From Sva-07 sp038321235 (GTDB lineage Bacteria; Actinomycetota; Acidimicrobiia; Acidimicrobiales; Ilumatobacteraceae), in NCBI GenBank assembly GCA_038321235.1, contig JBBQEU010000001.1, positions 62,001 through 126,000 on the forward strand: 64,000 nt of DNA. Direction: 5' to 3'. The translations under genes and the position numbers were made by a program. The notes below the pieces were generated by a model that worked only from the letters and a program-made list of their open reading frames with translations, ran no database searches and was not told where the DNA came from. Shown piece after piece: positions 52,428 through 60,479 of this stretch; position 1 is the stretch's first letter; each line of letters opens with the position of its first letter.

Positions 52428-53281
52428 CCGGCCGATGCGGGCGAGCCGGGGATGGCGACGGGTCCGACCGGGGTGATCTCGGCCATGGCCGGCACGTCGG
52501 GCGACGTGAAGTCGTACGTGCCCGCTTCGAGTTCGGCGAACACCGGCGACTCTTCCGAGCACCAGGTCTCGTACTCGTCGGCCCATTCTTCACTGGTCGG
52601 ATCGGCGCCGCCGAGCGTGTATCGCTCGTGGCACACCACAGCGACGATCTCGTACTGGGTCAACTGGCCGGAGAATGCCGGCATGACGCCACGCTGGCCG
52701 GTGACGTGAGGCCCGCCCTCGCGGTCGGGGTTGCCGTAGATGTCGACCCCGCCGGCGTTGTAGCCCTCGGTGCCGTAATAGACGTAGCGGATCTGGTCCT
52801 CGATGTGCGGGAACGTCTGGAGCACCGATCCACCGGAGAACGCATACCCGAGGCCGCCACCGCCGCCGGCACCGTGACAGCTGGCGCAGCTGCTGTAGAT
52901 CTCGGTGCCGATGCCGAGTGGGCCTTCGATCACCTCGGGCGGTTCGGTGACGGCACGCACGTACATGAAACCCCACAACGGCATCAGGCTGAGTGTGGCC
53001 ATTGCCCAGAACGGGATCTTTCGGCGCTGCTTGGCTGCCTGCACGTAGACCGGGTCGGGCTTGGGTGGCGGGGGAGCAGCCGGAGTCGGAGCCGCCGTGC
53101 GAGCTGGCGGACCCGACGCTGCCGGCGTGGTCGTGGCTGGCGTCGTGGCGGACGTGGTGGCCGGTACGTTCGAGCCGGCGGCAGCGTCGCTGGGCGCATC
53201 GGCGGCGGCCTCGCCACCCTGGCCGACAGCGGAGCGCCGCTCGCGCGACCGCTTCAGGAGATGTTCGGGGATCTCGGTCAC
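52424..53281 (-). CDS. Membrane-anchored monoheme cytochrome c
   Basis: The 285-residue protein has an N-terminal cytoplasmic segment starting TEIPEHLLKRSRERR, a Pro/Thr/Ala-rich stretch, one membrane helix (PFWAMATLSLMPLWGFMYV, about 115-133) and an outside heme domain with CASCH. It is divergent from the cytochrome b operon and shares its N-terminal tag with the subunit IV protein encoded there, so it likely serves that complex. GTG 53281 was chosen at the tag. A Met ligand may be in RGVMPAFSG. Confidence 0.82.
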   Translation of the reverse strand: MTEIPEHLLKRSRERRSAVGQGGEAAADAPSDAAAGSNVPATTSATTPATTTPAASGPPARTAAPTPAAPPPPKPDPVYVQAAKQRRKIPFWAMATLSLMPLWGFMYVRAVTEPPEVIEGPLGIGTEIYSSCASCHGAGGGGGLGYAFSGGSVLQTFPHIEDQIRYVYYGTEGYNAGGVDIYGNPDREGGPHVTGQRGVMPAFSGQLTQYEIVAVVCHERYTLGGADPTSEEWADEYETWCSEESPVFAELEAGTYDFTSPDVPAMAEITPVGPVAIPGSPASAG

Positions 53282-53511
53282 GTTGCAAATGATAGATGGC
53301 GGTGGACACGAACTGGGAATCTGCTGCCGGATCGTTCGCGATGCACTTACGCACAACCTCGCGAACTCGCGTGACTTGCGTGCCAGACTTCGTACATCTG
53401 ACGCCGACGACTACAGTTCGTCGAGGAATATCCCGGGCCATCGGCCACTCGGTGTACCGATTGGTCCGGGCGCAACCGACAGACTCCACCACGACAGGAA
53501 CGTCCGCACAC

Positions 53512-53988
53512 ATGATCGCAATCGCCCCACTCGAGTGGCCAGGGATGAATCAGGCCTTCCTGACGGCACTCGTCGCGACGCTCGTGTTGTCGTTCGCGAT
53601 CATTCCCTACGGTAAGCGTCGTCCGGTCGGAACCACCTTCTCGTGGGGCGAGGCGATGCTCGCCTCGACGTATCTGTTCGGCGTGCTGTTCCTGGCCTTC
53701 GGCATCTTGCCCCACCAGTTCATCGACCACGCCGACAAGGACCTGGGCTGGTCGAAGGACAAACTCATCTTCGGCCCCTTCGGCATCTTGAAGCCCCAGT
53801 CGGCCGGCGGCTGGAACCCGATCACGCTCCAGTACGAAGCCCTGCGCGACATCGTCGTCGTGGTGCTCCACGCCGTGCTGTTCGCCATGTACGTCTTCAT
53901 CGCCGTCTGGTGGCAGAAGCGTGGCGACGTCAAGCCGAAGGAACTCCCTGTGTCCACCTACGGTCGTCCCCTCGTGAGGAAGGCGTGA
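53512..53988 (+). CDS. Small membrane protein of the cytochrome b operon
   Basis: The 158-residue protein has about three membrane helices (NQAFLTALVATLVLSFAII, MLASTYLFGVLFLAFGIL, VVVLHAVLFAMYVFIAVW). It is the first gene of the operon, three bases before the ferredoxin gene. No family is recognised. ATG 53512 was selected because the frame upstream is divergent-promoter DNA, a 230-base gap. It could be an accessory subunit or an assembly factor of the quinol-cytochrome c reductase. Confidence 0.6.
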   Translation: MIAIAPLEWPGMNQAFLTALVATLVLSFAIIPYGKRRPVGTTFSWGEAMLASTYLFGVLFLAFGILPHQFIDHADKDLGWSKDKLIFGPFGILKPQSAGGWNPITLQYEALRDIVVVVLHAVLFAMYVFIAVWWQKRGDVKPKELPVSTYGRPLVRKA

Positions 53989-53991
53989 CCG

Positions 53992-54405
53992 ATGGCGAGG
54001 ACTGATGCCAACCCACCGATGATGCCGTACACCGACGCGTACACGTTGGTGGAAGTCGACGCGGACTACCTGTCCAAGGCCGTCAAGCCGAAGCAGTTCA
54101 TCCACATCGACCAGAGCGAGTGCATTGCATGCGAGGGGTGCGTCGACATCTGCCCGTGGAAGTGCATCCACATGGTGTCGGTCGATGCGGTCGTCGAGGC
54201 CGATGGCACCGAGCAGCCGGGAACCGATCCCTCTGATGCGTTCATGTTCACCATCGACGACGACATCTGCACCCGATGCGCGCTGTGCGTCGACCGATGT
54301 CCCACCGGCGTCATCATCCTCGGCAAGGTGGGCACCGCCACCGCCGCCGGCAACTCCCACGTCCGCACCAACAACCACGGCTACGGCTACGGCATGAGGC
54401 TCTGA
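53992..54405 (+). CDS. 2x[4Fe-4S] ferredoxin
   Basis: The 137-residue protein has two cluster-binding motifs, CIACEGCVDICP (about 44-55) and CTRCALCVDRCP (about 89-100), separated by an acidic stretch, and an unusual HGYGYGMRL tail. It is soluble by sequence. A ferredoxin inside a quinol-cytochrome c reductase operon is unusual for non-phototrophic Actinobacteria and suggests direct electron exchange with the cytochrome b subunits that follow (inference). Confidence 0.9.
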   Translation: MARTDANPPMMPYTDAYTLVEVDADYLSKAVKPKQFIHIDQSECIACEGCVDICPWKCIHMVSVDAVVEADGTEQPGTDPSDAFMFTIDDDICTRCALCVDRCPTGVIILGKVGTATAAGNSHVRTNNHGYGYGMRL

Positions 54406-54410
54406 GAATC

Positions 54411-55196
54411 ATGGCAAAGATCATCGACGACAAACCCCGCCCCACCGTCAAGGACCGTGTGAACACCACGGTCGGCTCGGTGCAGGGCAGCCAAGCCTGG
54501 AGTTCGATCTTCCGGCCCGGCTCGATCTTCCGCAAGGGCTACACCGACAGCCCGCGTAACCGCAGCTACGTCATCATGAACTCGGTGCTGTACCACCTGC
54601 ACCCGGTGAAGGTGAAGCGTCACGCGGTCAAGGTCAGCTACACACTCTGCCTCGGCGGGCTGAGCTTCTTCTTGTTCATCCTGCTCACGGTCACCGGCAT
54701 CTTCCTGATGTTCTTCTACCGCCCCGAGGCAACGGCGGCGTGGAACGACATCCAGAACCTGCAGACCTCGGTGACGTTCGGGTTGCTGGTTCGCAACATG
54801 CACCGATGGGGCGCTCACCTGATGGTGCTCACCGTGTTCTTGCACATGGCCCGCGTCTTCTATCACGGCGCATACAAGGCGCCACGCGAGTTCAACTGGG
54901 TGATCGGCGTCATCCTGCTCACCCTCACACTGCTGCTGTCGTTCACCGGCTATCTGTTGCCGTGGGACCAGTTGGCGCTGTGGGCGGTCACCGTGGGCAC
55001 GAACATGATGGGCTACACCCCGGTGTTCGGTGAGGAGGTCCGATTCGTCTTGCTCGGCGGCGCCGAGATCGGCTCGGAAACCCTCCTACGATGGTATGTG
55101 TTGCACGTGTTGTTCCTGCCGTTCGTGATCGTGATCTTCATGGCGATCCACTTCTGGCGAGTCCGCAAGGACGGCGGAATTTCGGGTCCGTTGTGA
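54411..55196 (+). CDS. petB: b6-type cytochrome b (quinol-cytochrome c reductase)
   Basis: The 261-residue membrane protein is the N-terminal, four-helix half of cytochrome b. Bis-heme ligands are His131/His145 (gap 14) and His232/His247 (gap 15), the b6 spacing. Cys80 in CLGG lies 51 residues before His131, exactly where Cys35 of cytochrome b6 binds heme c_i, and the end RKDGGISGPL matches b6. ATG 54411 follows the ferredoxin stop by 5 bases. Quinol oxidation needs the next gene product. Confidence 0.93.
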   Translation: MAKIIDDKPRPTVKDRVNTTVGSVQGSQAWSSIFRPGSIFRKGYTDSPRNRSYVIMNSVLYHLHPVKVKRHAVKVSYTLCLGGLSFFLFILLTVTGIFLMFFYRPEATAAWNDIQNLQTSVTFGLLVRNMHRWGAHLMVLTVFLHMARVFYHGAYKAPREFNWVIGVILLTLTLLLSFTGYLLPWDQLALWAVTVGTNMMGYTPVFGEEVRFVLLGGAEIGSETLLRWYVLHVLFLPFVIVIFMAIHFWRVRKDGGISGPL

Positions 55197-55229
55197 TTCG
55201 CCCTGTTGACTGGAGCATGAGGTAACCCC

Positions 55230-56024
55230 ATGACCGAGATCCCAGAGCATCTCCTCAAGCGAGCGCAGGCCGCACGCGAGAAGTCGGCCGACGAGACATC
55301 TGTCGCCGCGTCCGAGCCTGCGGCTGCCGCCGAGCAAGCCGCCCCTGCCGATTCGCGCATCCCCGAGGCCCTCCTACAGCGCAGCAAGGCAGCCAAAGCC
55401 GCCAAGGCCGGTGGGACCGCCGACGAGGCACCGGCGGGCGGCGGAGGCGTTGCCTTGGCCGAGAAGGTCGGCGCGGTCGTTGCCGCACCCGCAGCCGGTG
55501 GCGGCGTGCCGGTCGGTGCCGGCCCGGGCGGTCACACCCAGCGCCTGCTCACCGTGGTCAAGTCCGGTTCGATCCAGGACGTCAAGGCCACGCCGGTCGA
55601 CAAGGTCCACACCTGGCCGCACCTGCTGGCCGCCGAGTTCGTCGCGTCGCTCGCGATGACGGTGTTCGTGTTCATCTTCTCGATCTTCGTACATGCTCCC
55701 CTGCTGCAGCTCGCCAACACCAACCAGACACCGAACCCGTCGAAGGCGCCCTGGTACTTCCTGGGTCTGCAGGAGCTGCTCACCTACTTCCACCCCATGG
55801 TGGCGGGTGTCACGTTGCCCGGTGTGGGCTTGATCGCTCTGGTCCTGGCACCATTCCTCGACAGGAATCCGTCGAACAAGCCAGAGGATCGCAAGTTCAT
55901 GACCGGTCTGATGACTGTTCATCTCATGTTCTGGGCGGTGCTCGTACTGATCGGTTCGTTCTTCCGAGGCCCTGGTTTCAACTTCGTCCTACCGTGGGTC
56001 GAAGGCCTGTTCTTCGAATTGTGA
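55230..56024 (+). CDS. petD: Cytochrome b C-terminal half (subunit IV-like) with tagged N-terminus
   Basis: The 264-residue protein carries a long cytoplasmic N-terminal extension (1-110), beginning TEIPEHLLKR and repeating as IPEALLQRSKAAK, then three membrane helices. The quinol-site motif is KAPWYFLGLQEL, in place of PEWY, so the Qo glutamate is replaced by proline. The PNP-x-x-APWY context is the form seen in several non-phototrophic bacteria. It completes the cytochrome b of the preceding gene. Confidence 0.9.
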   Translation: MTEIPEHLLKRAQAAREKSADETSVAASEPAAAAEQAAPADSRIPEALLQRSKAAKAAKAGGTADEAPAGGGGVALAEKVGAVVAAPAAGGGVPVGAGPGGHTQRLLTVVKSGSIQDVKATPVDKVHTWPHLLAAEFVASLAMTVFVFIFSIFVHAPLLQLANTNQTPNPSKAPWYFLGLQELLTYFHPMVAGVTLPGVGLIALVLAPFLDRNPSNKPEDRKFMTGLMTVHLMFWAVLVLIGSFFRGPGFNFVLPWVEGLFFEL

Positions 56025-56049
56025 GATTGCGAAAGGAGACCCCCCAGTC

Positions 56050-56913
56050 ATGAGTACTGCAGCAATCATCGCCATTGCCATCGGAGTCGTCGTCGTTCTC
56101 GGCGCGATCTCCTTCTTCACGCTTGCTCGCCGCAGCGACGTCAGAGGTGCCGGAGCGCTCTCGGGCGAGACGGTCCAGCGCGACAAGTCTGCGCGAAAGA
56201 GCGCCGAACCCGTCGCCACGCAGACCACCGCGGCCGACGTCGAAGCGGCAGGTGTTGCATCACGCAGCACCGAGGTCGTCCCGGCGACAACGCCGGAGAT
56301 CGTCACCTGGACCCCACCCGACCCCGATGTCATCGGTGTCACGCGCCGTCAGTTCTTCAACCGTGCGACCGTGTCGCTGATGAGCGTCAGCCTCGCCGGC
56401 TTCGCTGCTGCGGCGTTCGTTGCATTCCTGTGGCCGAGCGGCACCGGCGGTTTCGGTGGCGCCGTCACCGTTGGCAAGATCGGCAACATCAAGGACGGCA
56501 TCAAGCAGGGCGGCGGATTCTTCTACGCCGCCGAGGCCCGCTCGTGGATCACCGAGTACCCAGCCGAGTCGGTCCCCCTCGCCGAGATCGTGTACCCCGA
56601 GAGCCTCCTCGTGACGATGCGAGAGGGCCTCGTCATCCTCAGCCAGAAGTGCCCGCACCTCGGTTGCCGCGTCCCCGAGTGCGCAACCAGCCAGTGGTTC
56701 GAGTGCCAGTGCCATGGCTCGCAGTACAACCGTGCGGGGGAGAAGAAGGCCGGCCCGGCACCACGAGGCATGGACCGCCACCCCGCGACCATCGCGGCGA
56801 ACGGTGATGTCACCGTCGACACCGGCACCACCATCCCGGGCCCGGCGATCGGTGTCAACACCACTGGCCAAGAGGCCGAAGGCCCGCACTGCACCGGCGG
56901 TGGGGAGCACTGA
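56050..56913 (+). CDS. Rieske iron-sulfur protein
   Basis: The 287-residue protein has an N-terminal membrane helix, a linker, a second helix with a Tat-type lead TRRQFFNRA (about 103-111), and a C-terminal Rieske domain with CPHLGC and CQCHGS for the [2Fe-2S] cluster (two Cys, two His). It moves electrons from quinol to cytochrome c. A strong AAAGGAG precedes the ATG. Its stop overlaps the next ATG by one base (TGATG). Confidence 0.93.
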   Translation: MSTAAIIAIAIGVVVVLGAISFFTLARRSDVRGAGALSGETVQRDKSARKSAEPVATQTTAADVEAAGVASRSTEVVPATTPEIVTWTPPDPDVIGVTRRQFFNRATVSLMSVSLAGFAAAAFVAFLWPSGTGGFGGAVTVGKIGNIKDGIKQGGGFFYAAEARSWITEYPAESVPLAEIVYPESLLVTMREGLVILSQKCPHLGCRVPECATSQWFECQCHGSQYNRAGEKKAGPAPRGMDRHPATIAANGDVTVDTGTTIPGPAIGVNTTGQEAEGPHCTGGGEH

Positions 56914-57983
56914 TGTCGCCACTACTCGGCTTGACCACGACCACCATCGGGGTCATCGGTCTGCTGATCATCAGCGGGGGCTGGATCATCTACGGGCTGT
57001 TCAACGTCGTCGCAGGACGGCGCGAGGTCGGCTCGGAGATCGAACTCGCCGCCAACCGTAAGGAGTACTACGACGACGAGACGCTCGAGGGTCCGCGTCT
57101 CGAGCGAGTGCAGCTCCTCGGCGTGATCATGCTCGGCATCATCGTCGTCGCGTTGCCGCTGTACTGGGTGTTCGAACCCAGTCGGCAGGCCGGTGCCGAA
57201 GAGGGTTGGGACAACCGATTCGCCAGTTGGGGTTCGCAGCTGTTCGCGCCGACCGCCGAGGGCGGCTTCAACTGCGCCGGGTGCCACGGCGGCATGGGAG
57301 CCGTCGGCGGCGAAGCCCCCTTCACCATCACCGACCCCATCACCCAGGAAGTGCAGGCGGTCAACTGGAAGGCGCCGGCGCTCAACACGGCGCTGTACAA
57401 GTTCGACGAGAGCGAGATCCGGTTCATCCTCAACTACGGCCGTCCGTTCTCGCCGATGTCGCCGTGGGGACTCGTCGGCGGTGGTCCGATGAACACGCAG
57501 CAGATCGACAACCTGATCGCGTACATCGAGAGCATCCAGATCCCGCGTGAGAACTGCGCCGAGGGTGAAGACGACGCTCGCATCTGTGACTCGGGCAACC
57601 TTCCTGCCGAGAACCAGGCCGCCATCCAAGCCGCCGCCGAGCAGGCAGTCGCCAATGGCGACGCCGAGAGCATCGGCCAAGCGCTGTTCAACCTCGATCT
57701 CGGCAGTGGTGCATACAGCTGCGCTCGCTGCCACACGCTCGGCTGGAGCTACGGCCAGCCAGGCGTGTCCGGCCAGGGCGCCTTTGGTTGGAACCTCACC
57801 GGCGGCTCGGTCAACTCGCACTTCGCCGACGACGAACAGTTGGTGGCGTTCTTGAAGAACGGTTCGGAGTTCGGCAAGCTCTATGGTCTCAACGGCCAGG
57901 GAAGCGGCCGGATGCCCGGATTCGGATCGTTGCTCACCGACGAGCAGATCCGTGAGATCGTCGATTACGTACGGAGCCTGTGA
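56913..57983 (+). CDS. Diheme cytochrome c
   Basis: The 356-residue protein has two membrane helices near the N-terminus (about 8-33 and 71-86) and two extracytoplasmic c-type domains with CAGCH and CARCH. It likely takes electrons from the Rieske protein, as QcrC does in other Actinobacteria, although it is not sequence-evident QcrC. Met ligands are plausible in RPFSPMSPWG and SGRMPGFG. It is coupled to the Rieske gene by one-base overlap. Confidence 0.88.
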   Translation: MSPLLGLTTTTIGVIGLLIISGGWIIYGLFNVVAGRREVGSEIELAANRKEYYDDETLEGPRLERVQLLGVIMLGIIVVALPLYWVFEPSRQAGAEEGWDNRFASWGSQLFAPTAEGGFNCAGCHGGMGAVGGEAPFTITDPITQEVQAVNWKAPALNTALYKFDESEIRFILNYGRPFSPMSPWGLVGGGPMNTQQIDNLIAYIESIQIPRENCAEGEDDARICDSGNLPAENQAAIQAAAEQAVANGDAESIGQALFNLDLGSGAYSCARCHTLGWSYGQPGVSGQGAFGWNLTGGSVNSHFADDEQLVAFLKNGSEFGKLYGLNGQGSGRMPGFGSLLTDEQIREIVDYVRSL

Positions 57984-57985
57984 CC

Positions 57986-58861
57986 ATGACGCTGTTGGCA
58001 ATCGGCTGGGAGCCCGAGCTCCGAGGTCTCCTCACCGTCATCATCGGTGTCGTCATCCTGTGTGGCAGCATCTACGGCATCATGGCGACCAACATGGGTT
58101 CGCGACTCGCGTTCCTCGTGGCCGCCACTGCGCTCGCCGGTTGGATGATGCTGATGGGCATCGTCTGGATGATCTACGGCATCGGCCTCCGAGGTCCTGA
58201 CCCCACCTGGCAGCCGGTTCCTGGTGCCGCCGTCTTGCAGGATGTCGATGCGCTCGGAGCCTCCCGAGTCCTCGACCCGAGCCCGAATGTCCCCGGTGAG
58301 GCCACGCCCACCGAGTCGGCCGAGATCGTGCGCGACACGTTCCTCGACCAGGGCTGGGTCGTGCTCGACAAGGCGTCGCCCGCATTCGGCCAGGCGCAGG
58401 CAGCGGCCACCGAACTCCTGGTCGAGGAGGGCGCCTTCGCCGCTGGCCAGTTCGAGATCGTCGAGGTGTTCGACACCGGTGGCGAGCGATACCCGAAGAT
58501 CAACGACACGCTCGACTTCATCGCCTTCTTCCATACGCCACACTTCGTGGTGGCCGAGGCCGCTCCGTTCGTGCCGGTGCGTACCGAACCCGGCCGTGCC
58601 CCCGCCCGACCCGAGGTCGACGAGAACCGCCAGCGCGAGTACGTCTACATGGTCCGCGATCTCGGTGCCCGCCGTCAGCCGCCAGCGGTGCTCGCCATCG
58701 GTTCCGGTCTCATCTTCCTCGCGCTGTGCTACCTGCTGCACCGTCGTGACCGGGTGCTCAAGGACAACCTCGAGCAGCCGTTGCCGGCGATCGCCGCCGA
58801 GCCGCCACCTGACGACGCCACCGCAGACGCCGAGCAGGAGAAGGTCGGAGCCGGGGTCTGA
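57986..58861 (+). CDS. Unknown membrane protein between cytochrome and nuo genes
   Basis: The 291-residue protein has two N-terminal helices (about 12-30 and 40-68), an extracytoplasmic alpha/beta domain (80-235) and a C-terminal helix (PAVLAIGSGLIFLALCYLL). No known family could be named. ATG 57986 has GGAG nine bases upstream; GTG 57980 overlapping the prior stop is the alternative. It lies two bases before nuoA, so it is expressed with both complexes and may tether or assemble them (inference). Confidence 0.6.
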   Translation: MTLLAIGWEPELRGLLTVIIGVVILCGSIYGIMATNMGSRLAFLVAATALAGWMMLMGIVWMIYGIGLRGPDPTWQPVPGAAVLQDVDALGASRVLDPSPNVPGEATPTESAEIVRDTFLDQGWVVLDKASPAFGQAQAAATELLVEEGAFAAGQFEIVEVFDTGGERYPKINDTLDFIAFFHTPHFVVAEAAPFVPVRTEPGRAPARPEVDENRQREYVYMVRDLGARRQPPAVLAIGSGLIFLALCYLLHRRDRVLKDNLEQPLPAIAAEPPPDDATADAEQEKVGAGV

Positions 58862-58863
58862 CC

Positions 58864-59355
58864 ATGGGTCAGTACCTCCCCGTCGTCGTCCTCCTGATCC
58901 TCGCTGTCATCTTCGGTATCCTCAGCTTCGCTGCGTCACGGTTGCTGGCGCCGAGACGTCCGTCGGTCGCGAAGGAGGCACCCTACGAGTGTGGAATCGT
59001 GCCGACCAGGGAACCCCCCGAACGGTTCCCGGTCAGCTTCTACATCGTGGCGATGCTCTTCATCATGTTCGACATCGAGATCATCTTCGTCTATCCCTAT
59101 GCCGTGTCGCATTCGACGTTGGGCGCCTACGGGTTCTGGGCGATCTTTGCCTTCTCGGTCGTGTTCTTCGCCACGTTCGTGTACGAGGTCGCTCGCGGCG
59201 GCCTCGACTGGGGCCCGATCAATCGTTACCGCAGCATGACTGCCAACGCGGCGATGGTCTCACCCGCACGCACGGCCACGTCAACGGTTCGTCGAGTCGG
59301 CACCGAAGGCCGCGAGCCGGCCAGTGACGGCGCGGCTGCCCAACTGGCGTCCTAG
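58864..59355 (+). CDS. nuoA: NADH-quinone oxidoreductase subunit A
   Basis: NuoA is a small membrane subunit of complex I with three helices. The 163-residue protein has the family signature YECGIVP, then PVSFYIVAMLFIMFDIE and FVYPYA. A 40-residue Ala/Thr/Arg-rich cytoplasmic tail extends it beyond the usual 120 residues. It opens the nuo cluster two bases after the preceding gene. Confidence 0.94.
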   Translation: MGQYLPVVVLLILAVIFGILSFAASRLLAPRRPSVAKEAPYECGIVPTREPPERFPVSFYIVAMLFIMFDIEIIFVYPYAVSHSTLGAYGFWAIFAFSVVFFATFVYEVARGGLDWGPINRYRSMTANAAMVSPARTATSTVRRVGTEGREPASDGAAAQLAS

Positions 59356-59400
59356 TCAGTCGTAGTAGCCGTAGTAGTCAGACGTAAAGGAGCCAACACC

Positions 59401-59991
59401 ATGGGCATCGTCAACGATGTGCTCGACGACGGACTCGGCGGACTGTCGCACAACGTCATCACCGGAAAACTCGAGGACCTGGTCAACTGGTCGCGGTCGC
59501 GCTCGTCGTGGCCTGCGTCGTTCGGGCTCGCTTGCTGCGCCATCGAGATGATGGCCACCGGCGGAGCGCACTACGACATCTCACGCTTCGGCATGGAGGT
59601 GTTCCGTGCGTCGCCGCGCCAGGCCGACATCATGATCGTCGCTGGTCGCGTCAGCCAGAAGATGGCCCCAGTGCTGCGCCAGGTCTACGACCAGATGATG
59701 GAACCGAAGTGGGTCATCTCGATGGGCGTCTGTGCCTCGTCGGGCGGGATGTTCAACAACTATGCGATCGTGCAGGGCGTCGACCAGATCGTGCCGATCG
59801 ACGTGTACGCCCCGGGGTGCCCGCCCACCCCCGAGACGCTGATCCACGCGATCGAGACGCTCCACGGGCTGATCGAGACCAATCAGATCCTCAAGCGTCG
59901 CGATGAATCCGGCGCTGGCGCCAACGTCCATGTCGAGTACATCGAGCCGGGTGCGTCGGCCACGCCGGTGCTGTTGGGGGCGAAGAAGTGA
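59401..59991 (+). CDS. nuoB: NADH-quinone oxidoreductase subunit B
   Basis: NuoB binds the N2 [4Fe-4S] cluster that reduces quinone. The 196-residue protein has the adjacent Cys pair in GLACCAIEMM, a third Cys in GVCASSGG and the fourth in PGCPPTPE. AAAGGAG before ATG 59401 is the strongest ribosome site of the cluster, and a 45-base spacer with two GTAGTAG copies precedes it. nuoC overlaps its end by 4 bases. Confidence 0.96.
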   Translation: MGIVNDVLDDGLGGLSHNVITGKLEDLVNWSRSRSSWPASFGLACCAIEMMATGGAHYDISRFGMEVFRASPRQADIMIVAGRVSQKMAPVLRQVYDQMMEPKWVISMGVCASSGGMFNNYAIVQGVDQIVPIDVYAPGCPPTPETLIHAIETLHGLIETNQILKRRDESGAGANVHVEYIEPGASATPVLLGAKK

Positions 59992-60479
59992 GCGCCACGG
60001 ACGAAGAACTCCGAGACGGCCCCGATGAACGCCGCCAAGGCGCCCCCGATGACGTGCGCCACGTCGCGCGCGACGAGTACCTGGCGACGGTGAAGGCGCT
60101 CGCCGACGAGGGCTATGCGATGTGCATCGATCTCACGTGCGTCGACTACCTCGAACTGCCCGGCCGTCAACTCCCCGACGACGCCGAGACAGCCCAGCGC
60201 TTCGAAGTGGTCGTGAACCTGCTCGACATGCGTAACCGCCGCCGGCTCCGGTTGCGAGTGCAGGTGCCCGCCGGCGACGCGGTGCTCCCCACGTTGTTCG
60301 ACGTACATCCCGGCACCGAGGCGATGGAGCGCGAACTGTTCGACATGTTCGGCATCGAGTTCACCGAGCACCCCGACCTCACCCGCATCCTGATGCCCGA
60401 GGATTGGGTCGGCCATCCGCTTCGCAAGGACTACGAGATCGGCCGCATCCCGGTGCAGTTCAAGGGAGCGAACACCTGA
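59988..60479 (+). CDS. nuoC: NADH-quinone oxidoreductase subunit C
   Basis: The 163-residue subunit links the hydrophilic arm. It shows the C-terminal family block ERELFDMFGIEFTEHPDLTRILMPEDW and HPLRKDY. The GTG at 59988 overlaps the nuoB stop (GTGA), and its own stop overlaps nuoD by one base. Confidence 0.95.
   Translation: MSATDEELRDGPDERRQGAPDDVRHVARDEYLATVKALADEGYAMCIDLTCVDYLELPGRQLPDDAETAQRFEVVVNLLDMRNRRRLRLRVQVPAGDAVLPTLFDVHPGTEAMERELFDMFGIEFTEHPDLTRILMPEDWVGHPLRKDYEIGRIPVQFKGANT

Noticed and set aside
59356..59400. GTAGTAG direct repeat before nuoB as a regulatory site
   Set aside because: Two 7-base copies in 20 bases are too short to separate from chance. Only the ribosome site is convincing.
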